This document shows, piece after piece, positions 57,131 to 64,000 of a stretch of DNA of 64,000 bases (position 1 is the first letter of the stretch; every line of letters starts with the position of its first letter). This stretch comes from an uncultured Lachnospiraceae bacterium. Lineage in GTDB: Bacteria > Bacillota > Clostridia > Lachnospirales > Lachnospiraceae. The position numbers and the translations under genes are program-made. A model generated the notes under the pieces. The model ran no database searches. It saw only the letters and a program-made list of their open reading frames with translations, and was not told where the DNA came from. The stretch is from contig CAMGZH010000011.1 of assembly GCA_946182825.1 (NCBI GenBank), positions 1 through 64,000 of the forward strand. The letters are read 5' to 3'.

Positions 57131-57234
57131 CTATGATAAACTAATCAAGTGTGATTGTCCATACCCAGTAATTCGACACTCCGACGATTCACTTGGTATG
57201 GTCTGTAATAATATTATTTTAGGAGGATTTTTAA
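57131..57234 (+). promoter_or_regulatory. rpsO leader, possible S15 autoregulatory element
   Basis: CCATACC (57159-57165) pairs with GGTATGG (57195-57201). CAAGTG (57146-57151) can instead pair with CACTTG (57190-57195), which shares bases with the first helix. A weak promoter (TTGCAA, 17 bases, TAAACT) may precede it at 57114-57142. S15 control through leader structure is known in other bacteria; here it is inferred. Confidence 0.45.
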
Positions 57235-57501
57235 ATGATCACAAAAGAGAAGAAGACAGAGCTTATTAACGAGTTTGCAAGAACAGCTGGAGACACAGGT
57301 TCACCAGAGGTTCAGGTTGCAGTACTTACAGAGCGTATTGCTGAGCTTACAGAGCACCTTAAGGTTAACCCTAAGGATCACCACTCAAGAAGAGGACTTC
57401 TTAAGATGGTTGGTAAGAGAAGAAACCTTCTTAACTACCTTAAGGGTAAGGATATCGAGCGTTACCGTTCCCTGATCGAGCGTCTCGGCCTTCGTAAATA
57501 A
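57235..57501 (+). CDS. rpsO: 30S ribosomal protein S15
   Basis: Primary 16S rRNA-binding protein of the central domain, also part of a subunit bridge. The 88-residue protein has the family pattern [17 protein letters not shown] and [40 protein letters not shown] precedes the start. A terminator follows and a separate -10 stands before pnp. Confidence 0.98.
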   Translation: MITKEKKTELINEFARTAGDTGSPEVQVAVLTERIAELTEHLKVNPKDHHSRRGLLKMVGKRRNLLNYLKGKDIERYRSLIERLGLRK

Positions 57502-57515
57502 TTTTGATCATGCGG

Positions 57516-57554
57516 CAGAGCAGAAGTATTCTATATTTCTGCTCTGTTTGTTTG
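57516..57554 (+). terminator. Intrinsic terminator after rpsO
   Basis: CAGAGCAGAA and TTCTGCTCTG form ten pairs closing a short A/T loop, followed by TTTGTTTG. Good match to a rho-independent terminator. Confidence 0.82.
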
Positions 57555-57560
57555 TATAAT
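57555..57560 (+). promoter_or_regulatory. Possible -10 for pnp
   Basis: Consensus TATAAT directly after the rpsO terminator and about 98 bases before the pnp start. The -35 is not convincing. Confidence 0.4.
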
Positions 57561-57561
57561 T

Positions 57562-57638
57562 TGGCAGGTGTTTAGCCGAGACCACTGAAGAGCCGGTAAG
57601 GTTTTGCAGATTCTTCAGTAGTTTCGGAACTCTTGCCA
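57562..57638 (+). promoter_or_regulatory. Long hairpin in the pnp 5' leader
   Basis: TGGCA/TGCCA closes a structure whose main stem is CCGAGAC/GTTTCGG (57576-57582 with 57621-57627) continued by ACTGAAGA/TCTTCAGT (57584-57591 with 57612-57619), about 15 pairs with one mismatch. In E. coli a pnp leader stem is cut by RNase III and used for autoregulation. The same role here is inferred. Confidence 0.6.
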
Positions 57639-57657
57639 TACAGAAAAGGAGAGAAAC

Positions 57658-59754
57658 ATGACTAGAAAAACATACACCATGGACCTTGGGGGCCGCCCGC
57701 TGAAGATTGAAGTGGGTAAGGTGGCAGCACAGGCAAATGGAGCTGTGCTGATTTCCTATGGCGAGACAACCGTATTAAGTACAGCAACTGCATCTGACAA
57801 GCCAAGGGAGGGGATCGATTTCTTCCCCATGTCTGTTGAGTTTGAGGAGAAGTTTTATTCTGTAGGTAAGATCCCGGGAGGATTTAATAAGCGAGAGGGT
57901 AAGGCATCCGAGAACTCTGTTCTGACAGCTCGTGTGATCGATCGTCCAATGCGTCCTTTATTTCCAAAGGATTTCCGTAATGATGTAACCTTAAATAACC
58001 TGGTTATGTCGGTTGATCCGGCTTGTCGTCCGGAGATCGTTGCCATGATCGGTACAGCCATGGCCACCACCATTTCCGATATTCCGTTTGATGGTCCGTG
58101 TGCTATGACACAGATGGGAATGGTAGACGGAAAGCTGATCGTTAACCCTTCACAGAAGGAGTGGGATTTTGGTGATCTTCGTCTTACCGTTGCTTCTACA
58201 GCAGAGAAGGTCATCATGATCGAGGCAGGTGCTAACAAGCTTTCTGACGAGGTTATGATCGATGCGATCTATAAGGCTCATGACGTGAACCTTTCCATCA
58301 TTGAGCTGATCAATCAGATGGTGAAGGAAGTCGGCAAGGAAAAGTTCACATACGAGAGTTGCGCAATTCCGGATCAGATGTTTGAGGATATCAAGAAGAT
58401 CGTTCCTCCTGCAGAGATGGAAGAGGCTGTTTTCACAGATGAGAAGCAGAAGCGTGAGGCCAATGTAAGTGCTATTACAGAGCGTCTGGCTGAGGCTTTT
58501 GCAGAGAACGAAGAGTATCTGAATGTTTTGGATGAGGCTGTTTACCAGTATCAGAAGAAGACCGTACGTAAGATGATCCTTAAGGATCACAAGCGCCCGG
58601 ATGGACGTGCCATCGATCAGATCCGTCCGCTTTCTGCTGAGGTTGACCTGATTCCAAGAGTACACGGAAGTGCCATGTTTACCCGTGGACAGACACAGAT
58701 CTGTGATATCGTGACATTGGCTCCTCTTTCTGAAGCTCAGAGAGTTGAGGGACTGGATGAGAATATCACCGAGAAGCGTTATATCCATCACTACAATTTC
58801 CCGTCCTATTCTGTTGGTGAGACAAAGCCGTCCAGAGGACCGGGACGTCGTGAGATCGGTCATGGTGCACTGGCTGAGAGAGCCCTTCTTCCGGTTCTTC
58901 CTACCATTGAAGAGTTCCCGTATGCGATCCGTGCCGTTTCCGAGACATTTGAGTCCAACGGATCAACTTCTATGGCTTCCACTTGTGCATCCTGCATGTC
59001 TTTGATGGCAGCCGGAGTTCCACTGACCGATATGGTGGCAGGTATTTCCTGTGGTCTTGTAACAGGTGACAGTGATGATGATTATCTTGTGCTGACCGAT
59101 ATCCAGGGCTTAGAGGACTTCTTTGGAGATATGGACTTTAAGGTGACCGGTACACATGAGGGTATCACAGCGATCCAGATGGATATCAAGATTCATGGAC
59201 TGACTCGTCCGATCGTGGAAGAGGCAATCCACAGAGCACATGAGGCTCGTAATTTTATTATGGATACATGTATGAGCAAGGCAATCGCGGCTCCTCGTGA
59301 TCACGTAGGTGAGCTGGCTCCTAAGATCATTCAGATGCATATTAATCCTGAGAAGATCGGAGATGTGGTTGGTCAGAGAGGAAAGACCATCAATGAGATC
59401 ATTGCACGTTGTGGTGTTAAGATCGATATTACAGATGATGGTGCTGTTTCTGTCTGCGGTACAGACCAGAAGGGAATGGATGAGGCGTTAGAGATGATCC
59501 GCATCATCACAACAGATTTTGAGAAGGGTCAGATCCTCACAGGTAAGGTCGTATCAATCAAGGAGTTTGGTGCGTTTGTTGAGTTTGCTCCGGGCAAGGA
59601 AGGTATGGTTCATATCTCTAAGATTGCGAAGGAGAGAATTGAGCATGTTGAGGATATCCTTACATTAGGTGATACCGTTACCGTGATCTGTTTAGGCAAG
59701 GATAAGATGGGACGTATCAGCTTCAGTATTAAGGACGTTCCAACGAAGCAGTAA
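57658..59754 (+). CDS. pnp: Polyribonucleotide nucleotidyltransferase (PNPase)
   Basis: Phosphorolytic 3'-5' exoribonuclease in mRNA decay. The 698-residue protein has two RNase PH domains (about 10-225 and 320-540, with the conserved MSVEFEEKFYSVGKIPGGF and FTRGQTQ), a helical linker, a KH domain near 560-615 (IGDVVGQRGKTINEI) and an S1 domain (about 620-695, ending in RISFSIKDV). AAAAGGAGAGAAAC precedes the ATG. It is the last gene of the nusA cluster, ending in a strong terminator. Confidence 0.98.
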   Translation: MTRKTYTMDLGGRPLKIEVGKVAAQANGAVLISYGETTVLSTATASDKPREGIDFFPMSVEFEEKFYSVGKIPGGFNKREGKASENSVLTARVIDRPMRPLFPKDFRNDVTLNNLVMSVDPACRPEIVAMIGTAMATTISDIPFDGPCAMTQMGMVDGKLIVNPSQKEWDFGDLRLTVASTAEKVIMIEAGANKLSDEVMIDAIYKAHDVNLSIIELINQMVKEVGKEKFTYESCAIPDQMFEDIKKIVPPAEMEEAVFTDEKQKREANVSAITERLAEAFAENEEYLNVLDEAVYQYQKKTVRKMILKDHKRPDGRAIDQIRPLSAEVDLIPRVHGSAMFTRGQTQICDIVTLAPLSEAQRVEGLDENITEKRYIHHYNFPSYSVGETKPSRGPGRREIGHGALAERALLPVLPTIEEFPYAIRAVSETFESNGSTSMASTCASCMSLMAAGVPLTDMVAGISCGLVTGDSDDDYLVLTDIQGLEDFFGDMDFKVTGTHEGITAIQMDIKIHGLTRPIVEEAIHRAHEARNFIMDTCMSKAIAAPRDHVGELAPKIIQMHINPEKIGDVVGQRGKTINEIIARCGVKIDITDDGAVSVCGTDQKGMDEALEMIRIITTDFEKGQILTGKVVSIKEFGAFVEFAPGKEGMVHISKIAKERIEHVEDILTLGDTVTVICLGKDKMGRISFSIKDVPTKQ

Positions 59755-59779
59755 GGATTGCTTGATATAAGCTACGATG

Positions 59780-59812
59780 TACGCCGCTTCCGATGGAAGC
59801 GGCGTATTTTAT
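59780..59812 (+). terminator. Intrinsic terminator after pnp
   Basis: TACGCCGCTTCC and GGAAGCGGCGTA form twelve perfect pairs around a GAT loop, followed by TTTTATCTT. Confidence 0.92.
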
Positions 59813-59842
59813 CTTAGTCGGGGTTCAATCTCCGACTGAGAT
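59811..59842 (+). repeat. Inverted repeat upstream of the RpiR-type regulator
   Basis: ATCTTAGTCGG and CCGACTGAGAT form eleven pairs (one U-G) around ten bases. No U-tract follows. It could be an operator for the regulator or an RNA hairpin; it abuts the pnp terminator. Confidence 0.5.
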
Positions 59843-59876
59843 AAACGCTCCGTCTGAAAAAGTATGGAAGGACAAT

Positions 59877-60782
59877 ATGAATAGTAAGGCACAGGAATTA
59901 AAGAATCGGATCAATGACCGGTACAAACGAATGTCCAAGGGCCAAAAGGCTTTGGCATCGTATATTACCGACTGTTATGACAAGGCAGCCTTTCTTACAG
60001 CGACAGACCTTGGACAGAAGGTTGGGGTCAGTGAATCTACGGTTGTCCGGTTCGCCACATGTTTGGGCTATACAGGATACAGGGAATTTCAGATGGCGTT
60101 GGAGGACATGGTGAAAAATCAGCTTCCGGCTCTCGGACCGACAGAGGTTCCATATCTTGAGGTCTCAAGGGAAGATGTTTTTTTGGATACGCTGGATCAG
60201 GATATCGAAAACATTAAAAAGACTGAAGAGAATCTGGATCGCAGAGCCTTTGAACTTTCCGTGGATCTGTTGATCGGTGCAAGAAGAGTTTATATGATCG
60301 GTCTTCGGGATTGTGATCCGGTGGCTTCGTATCTTGCGTTTCGCCTGGGGGTTGCGTTGGATGACGTACGTCTTTTGTCTACCAGCAGCAGCCAGGAGAT
60401 CTTTGAGCAGTTGATGGGCGTGAACGGGGAAGATGTGATCATCGGCATCAGTTTCCCGCGGTATTCCATGAGGACGTTAAAGGCATTGGAGTATGCCAGC
60501 ACAAGACAGGCGAAGGTTATTACCATTACCGACAGTATTCATTCGCCCATGAATCTGTATTCTTCCTGTAATCTGACTGCGTCATGCGTCAGGAACAGTT
60601 ACGGTCCATCCCTTACTGCGGCTTTTTCCGTTGTGGATGCCATCAGTATGGCGGTTACGGGAAGACGCAAGAAGGAAGTGGCAGCCCATCTTTCAGAAAT
60701 GGAACGGATTTGGAAGGAATATCAGTACTACGAGAATGATGAGTTAGATCCTGTTAAGGATTCTGTTCGACGTAATTTTTAA
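59877..60782 (+). CDS. MurR/RpiR-family transcriptional regulator with SIS domain
   Basis: These regulators sense sugar phosphates through a SIS domain and bind DNA with an N-terminal HTH. The 301-residue protein has the HTH segment LGQKVGVSESTVVRFATCLGY near 45-65 and a SIS domain (about 125-260) with VYMIGLRDCDPVASYL and VIIGISFPRYS. Its ligand is not evident, since no sugar-catabolic gene is adjacent. I start it at MNSKAQELKNR, with GGAAGGACAAT upstream. The inverted repeat before it may be its own operator. Confidence 0.9.
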   Translation: MNSKAQELKNRINDRYKRMSKGQKALASYITDCYDKAAFLTATDLGQKVGVSESTVVRFATCLGYTGYREFQMALEDMVKNQLPALGPTEVPYLEVSREDVFLDTLDQDIENIKKTEENLDRRAFELSVDLLIGARRVYMIGLRDCDPVASYLAFRLGVALDDVRLLSTSSSQEIFEQLMGVNGEDVIIGISFPRYSMRTLKALEYASTRQAKVITITDSIHSPMNLYSSCNLTASCVRNSYGPSLTAAFSVVDAISMAVTGRRKKEVAAHLSEMERIWKEYQYYENDELDPVKDSVRRNF

Positions 60783-60791
60783 GGAGGACCT

Positions 60792-62030
60792 ATGAAGCAT
60801 GTAATCGTAGTGGGAGGAGGAGCAAGCGGAATGGCTGCGGCTATCGCAGCAGGTAGAGCCGGCCACAAGGTGACACTTCTTGAGAAAAATGAAAAGCTCG
60901 GGAAGAAGATCTATATTACGGGAAAGGGCAGATGTAATTTTACCAATGGCGCCCCTATCGAGGATTTTTTCCCGATGGTTATGTCGAACCGTAAGTTTTT
61001 ATACAGTGCATTCTACACCCTGACCAATCAGGATGTAATGGACTTTATGGAGGCCCATGGAACCCCATGGAAAGAAGAACGTGGACAGAGGATCTTCCCG
61101 GTGTCGGACCGCGCTTCCGATGTGACCCATGCCCTTAAAACAGCATTGGATGAGTACCGGGTGAAGGTTTGCCTTCACACTGAAGTACGCGGTCTTCTGA
61201 TGGAGGAAGATCGGGTCTGTGGTGTTGTGACACAAGAAGGGAAGATCCGGTCGGATGCTGTGATCCTTTGCACCGGCGGGCTTTCTTATCCAACCACAGG
61301 ATCCACAGGGGACGGGCACCATTTTGCAAAGCAGCTGGGACTGAAGGTGACAGACCTTCGTCCGGCCCTTGTGCCTTTCACCTGTAAAGAAAGCTACATT
61401 CCGAAGATGCAGGGGCTTTCTTTGAAGAATGTGACGCTTTCTCTCTATTTGGAAGGGAAGAAAAAGCCGGTCTACCGGGACTTTGGTGAGATGATGTTTA
61501 CACATTTTGGTATCACAGGTCCTTTGGTTCTGTCGGCATCAAGTCAGGTTGGAAAATATGTTGCTGCGGGAAGTGGTATTTTGAACGGCACCATCGATCT
61601 GAAACCGGCCCTTGATCATGAAAAGCTGGATCAGAAACTTCTTCGCATCATAGAAGAGATGCCCAACAAGCAGTTTTCCAATTTTTACGATAAGCTGTTA
61701 CCAAAGGTGATGATTCCTGTCATGCTTGAGCTTACAGGCATTCCTTTGGATTTAAAATTAAATAGCATTACAAAAGAAATGCGTGAAAAGATCTTAACGT
61801 TACTTAAGGCTTTTCCTCTTACGGTAACGGGAACGAGGGGATTTAAAGAGGCGATTGTTACCCAGGGAGGAATTTCCGTAAAGGAGATCGATCCTTCCAC
61901 CATGGCGGTAAAAAGGTTTCCGGGTCTTTTTGCTGCGGGAGAATTACTCGATCTTGACGCATTAACCGGTGGGTTTAACCTTCAGATCGCTTTTTCTACA
62001 GGTGATCTGGCAGGTAGGAGTATAGAATAA
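60792..62030 (+). CDS. HI0933-family flavoprotein, copy 2
   Basis: Uncharacterised FAD enzyme like the one at 28533-29858. The 412 residues contain GGGASGMAAAIAAGRAG near 7-23, the hallmark KIYITGKGRCNFTN near 39-52 and a C-terminal FAD motif AGELLDLDALTGGFNLQIAF. The reaction is not established. TAAGGAGGACCT precedes the ATG. It stands before cmk and ispH; in many clostridia this flavoprotein-cmk-ispH-rpsA order is kept, so it is the more conserved of the two copies (inference). Confidence 0.9.
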   Translation: MKHVIVVGGGASGMAAAIAAGRAGHKVTLLEKNEKLGKKIYITGKGRCNFTNGAPIEDFFPMVMSNRKFLYSAFYTLTNQDVMDFMEAHGTPWKEERGQRIFPVSDRASDVTHALKTALDEYRVKVCLHTEVRGLLMEEDRVCGVVTQEGKIRSDAVILCTGGLSYPTTGSTGDGHHFAKQLGLKVTDLRPALVPFTCKESYIPKMQGLSLKNVTLSLYLEGKKKPVYRDFGEMMFTHFGITGPLVLSASSQVGKYVAAGSGILNGTIDLKPALDHEKLDQKLLRIIEEMPNKQFSNFYDKLLPKVMIPVMLELTGIPLDLKLNSITKEMREKILTLLKAFPLTVTGTRGFKEAIVTQGGISVKEIDPSTMAVKRFPGLFAAGELLDLDALTGGFNLQIAFSTGDLAGRSIE

Positions 62031-62042
62031 TGGAGGAGCATA

Positions 62043-62717
62043 ATGAGTAAGAATATTGCAATCGATGGACCAGCAGGAGCAGGAAAGAGCACAATTGCAA
62101 GAAGACTGGCAAAGGAACTTGGGTACATCTATGTGGATACAGGAGCTATGTATCGTGCCATGGGCCTTTTCTTTACAACGAGGGGAGTGGATCCGCACAA
62201 CAAGGAGCGGATCTGTGCCGCTGCAAAGGATGCATCTGTTACCCTTTCCTATGAGAATGGTGAACAGCATGTTCTTTTAAATGGTGAAGATGTTACCGGT
62301 AAGATCCGTACAGAGGAGGCCGGTAAGATGGCATCCGCAACCAGCGGTTTCATGCCGGTTAGAGAGCATCTTACCAATCTGCAGAAGGAACTGGCAGCAA
62401 GGGAGAATGTGGTTATGGATGGCCGTGATATCGGTACCTGTGTCCTTCCCAATGCTGACCTTAAGGTCTATCTGACTGCGTCTTCTTCCGTGCGGGGAGA
62501 GCGTCGTTATAAGGAGCTGGTTGAGAAGGGAATGCCGGCGGATCTTGATGTGATCATCGCCGATATTGAAAAGCGGGATGAGGCGGATATGAACCGTGAA
62601 GTATCCCCGCTAAAGCAGGCCGAGGATGCAGTTCTTTTGGATTCTTCCGATCTTACCATTGATCAGGTGGTAGAGAAAATGATGGAAATGTGCAAGGAAA
62701 AGGATCTTATTTCATGA
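62043..62717 (+). CDS. cmk: Cytidylate kinase
   Basis: Phosphorylates CMP and dCMP to the diphosphates. The 224-residue protein has P-loop IDGPAGAGKST near 7-17, DTGAMYRAMGL near 33-43 and the DGRDIGTCVLPNADLKVYLTA substrate/LID segment near 130. ATGGAGGAGCATA upstream. Its stop overlaps the ispH start (ATGA). Confidence 0.97.
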   Translation: MSKNIAIDGPAGAGKSTIARRLAKELGYIYVDTGAMYRAMGLFFTTRGVDPHNKERICAAAKDASVTLSYENGEQHVLLNGEDVTGKIRTEEAGKMASATSGFMPVREHLTNLQKELAARENVVMDGRDIGTCVLPNADLKVYLTASSSVRGERRYKELVEKGMPADLDVIIADIEKRDEADMNREVSPLKQAEDAVLLDSSDLTIDQVVEKMMEMCKEKDLIS

Positions 62718-63565
62718 AGATAACCATAGCGAAGAGTGCAGGTTTTTGTTTTGGGGTTCAAAGAGCGGTAGATCTTGTTATGAATGCCATTGAAACCTAT
62801 CAGGACAAGACCATATATACCTATGGTCCCATCATACATAACGAGACGGTTGTGGCGGATCTGGAACGTAGGGGCGTTGTGATCATGGAAGAAGACTGCG
62901 ATCCGGGAGAATACGAGAAGGGAATCGTGATCCTTCGTTCTCACGGCGTGTCAAAAGCGGTCATGGATTCCATCCGGGACAGCGGACATGAGATCATTGA
63001 TGCCACCTGCCCCTTTGTGTCAAAGATTCATCGCCTGGCAAGTGAACATTCCAAGAATGGAGATCGTATTCTTTTACTGGGCGACAAAGATCATCCGGAG
63101 ATCCGGGGGATTATCGGCTGGATCTGTGGAGATCGCTATGATGTGATCAAAACGAAAGAGGAAGCGGAAAACTATACAGCAGATTCTACAGATAAGATCA
63201 TTCTTTTGTCTCAGACAACCTTTAATTTGCACAAATTTAAAGAATTAGTTGAAATATTAACACAAAAAGGGTATGATATTAATGCTCTTAATACAATCTG
63301 CAATGCCACTGAAGAACGCCAGGAGGAAGCAGCACGTATCGCTGGGGAAGTTGACGTGATGTTTGTGATCGGCGGCAGGAACAGCTCGAACTCACAGAAG
63401 CTCTATGAGATCTGTAAGAAGCGCTGCTCGGGTACTTATTTTATTCAGACAAAAGATGATTTCGATTTGTCGGTACTTCAATCCGTTAATAATGTCGGTA
63501 TTACAGCAGGGGCATCAACCCCAGTAAACATTATCGAGGAGGTCACTAAAAAATGTCAGAGATGA
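62714..63565 (+). CDS. ispH: 4-hydroxy-3-methylbut-2-enyl diphosphate reductase
   Basis: Last step of the MEP isoprenoid pathway, an iron-sulfur enzyme making IPP and DMAPP. The 283-residue protein keeps the three cluster cysteines: Cys12 in AGFCFGV, Cys99 in DATCPF and Cys196 in TICNATEERQ; the GDKDHPEIRG segment holds the His and Glu of the active site. I start at MKITIAKSAGF inside the cmk stop. It overlaps the S1 gene by 13 bases in another frame, so IspH and the S1 protein are separate here rather than fused as in many clostridia. Confidence 0.96.
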   Translation: MKITIAKSAGFCFGVQRAVDLVMNAIETYQDKTIYTYGPIIHNETVVADLERRGVVIMEEDCDPGEYEKGIVILRSHGVSKAVMDSIRDSGHEIIDATCPFVSKIHRLASEHSKNGDRILLLGDKDHPEIRGIIGWICGDRYDVIKTKEEAENYTADSTDKIILLSQTTFNLHKFKELVEILTQKGYDINALNTICNATEERQEEAARIAGEVDVMFVIGGRNSSNSQKLYEICKKRCSGTYFIQTKDDFDLSVLQSVNNVGITAGASTPVNIIEEVTKKCQR

Positions 63566-64000
63566 GTTTTGACGAAATGCTGGAGGCGTCTTTTAAGACA
63601 ATCCACAATGGAGACGTGGTTGAAGGGACCGTTTTATCCGTTAAGCCAGATGAAATTGTACTTAACATCGGTACAAAGTCCGATGGAATCATTACAAAGA
63701 ACGAGTACAGCAATGATTCTAGCGTAGATCTTACAACTGTAACAGCAGTTGGAGAGAAGATGGAGGCTGTTGTCGTTAAGGTTAACGATAATGAGGGTCA
63801 GGTTGTTCTTTCTTACAAGCGTTTAGCTCAGGAGAGAGGCAACAAGCGTCTTGAAGAGGCATTTAATAATAATGAAGTCCTGAAGGCTAAGGTCGTTCAG
63901 GTATTAAACGGCGGTCTTTCCGTTGTTGTTGATGAGGCACGTGTCTTCATCCCTGCAAGTCTTGTATCTGATACTTATGAGAGAGATCTTGGTAAGTATA
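63553..64000 (+). CDS. rpsA: S1 RNA-binding domain protein, ribosomal protein S1 type (cut by window edge)
   Basis: The first 149 codons are present. Reading from ATGTCAGAGATGAGT the product begins MSEMSFDEMLEASFKTIHNG and contains a first S1 domain (GDVVEGTVLSVKPDEIVLNIG from about residue 20) and the start of a second (LKAKVVQVLNGGLSVVV, about 113 on). GAGGAGG lies 10 bases upstream, in the end of ispH. This matches the S1 protein that follows or is fused to IspH in clostridia. The number of S1 domains is unknown because the gene runs off the window. Confidence 0.92.
   Translation, partial: MSEMSFDEMLEASFKTIHNGDVVEGTVLSVKPDEIVLNIGTKSDGIITKNEYSNDSSVDLTTVTAVGEKMEAVVVKVNDNEGQVVLSYKRLAQERGNKRLEEAFNNNEVLKAKVVQVLNGGLSVVVDEARVFIPASLVSDTYERDLGKY

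Overview
The window looks like core chromosome of an anaerobic, low-to-mid GC Gram-positive bacterium of the class Clostridia, most likely family Lachnospiraceae. This is an inference. It rests on the Rex/Fhs gene set, a radC-mreBCD-PBP2-minC-rodA-mgsA cluster, a rimP-nusA-ylxR-ylxQ-infB-rbfA-nrnA-truB-ribF-rpsO-pnp cluster, ispH beside an S1-domain gene, strong AGGAGG ribosome sites and sigma-A type promoters. No rRNA genes, insertion sequences, prophage or CRISPR arrays were seen. All genes run on the + strand except the shikimate-pathway pair at the left edge.

Layout. 1-1131: tyrA (cut by the edge) and a DAHP synthase on the minus strand, divergent from leuS. 1.3-7.0 kb: leuS, NADP-type isocitrate dehydrogenase and an ABC-F ATPase. 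7.0-12.5 kb: rex behind a promoter that contains a near-perfect Rex operator, then an unidentified coiled-coil gene, NAD(P)HX repair (nnr), alanine racemase and a CBS-domain membrane protein. 12.5-21.8 kb: yebC, glgA, ftsK/spoIIIE, the folate one-carbon pair fhs-folD, a zinc-ribbon/TPR membrane protein and rlmH. 21.8-31.4 kb: pyrimidine phosphorylase, phoH, a short PgpH-like protein with a broken HD site, ybeY, a DUF3048 lipoprotein, an MVF-family flippase and two flavoproteins. 31.4-38.3 kb: mutS-mutL-miaA and a PLP enzyme. 38.4-47.6 kb: the elongation and wall cluster radC, mreB, mreC, mreD, PBP2, minC, rodA, then mgsA and a D,D-carboxypeptidase. 47.6-48.8 kb: galE and tRNA-Glu(CTC). 48.9-59.8 kb: the transcription/translation operon from rimP to pnp. 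59.8-64 kb: an RpiR-type regulator, a second HI0933-type flavoprotein, cmk, ispH and the start of an S1 protein gene (rpsA) cut by the right edge.

How it works together. Most genes are separated by fewer than 35 bases or overlap, so long co-transcribed blocks are likely. By eye I find no convincing intrinsic terminator between about 3.8 and 48.8 kb. The clearest regulatory DNA is the Rex operator, the tRNA-Glu promoter with an A/T-rich upstream tract, the rpsO and pnp leader structures, and terminators after infB, rpsO and pnp.

I did not find an obvious new defence or mobile system; this is ordinary housekeeping DNA. The more unusual points are a PgpH-like protein that has lost its catalytic residues, minC without minD or minE, a PBP2 with a roughly 235-residue insertion, a tRNA gene heading the nusA operon as in E. 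coli but with a different tRNA, and structured leaders before rex, rpsO and pnp. There is no gene-free stretch longer than about 300 bases.
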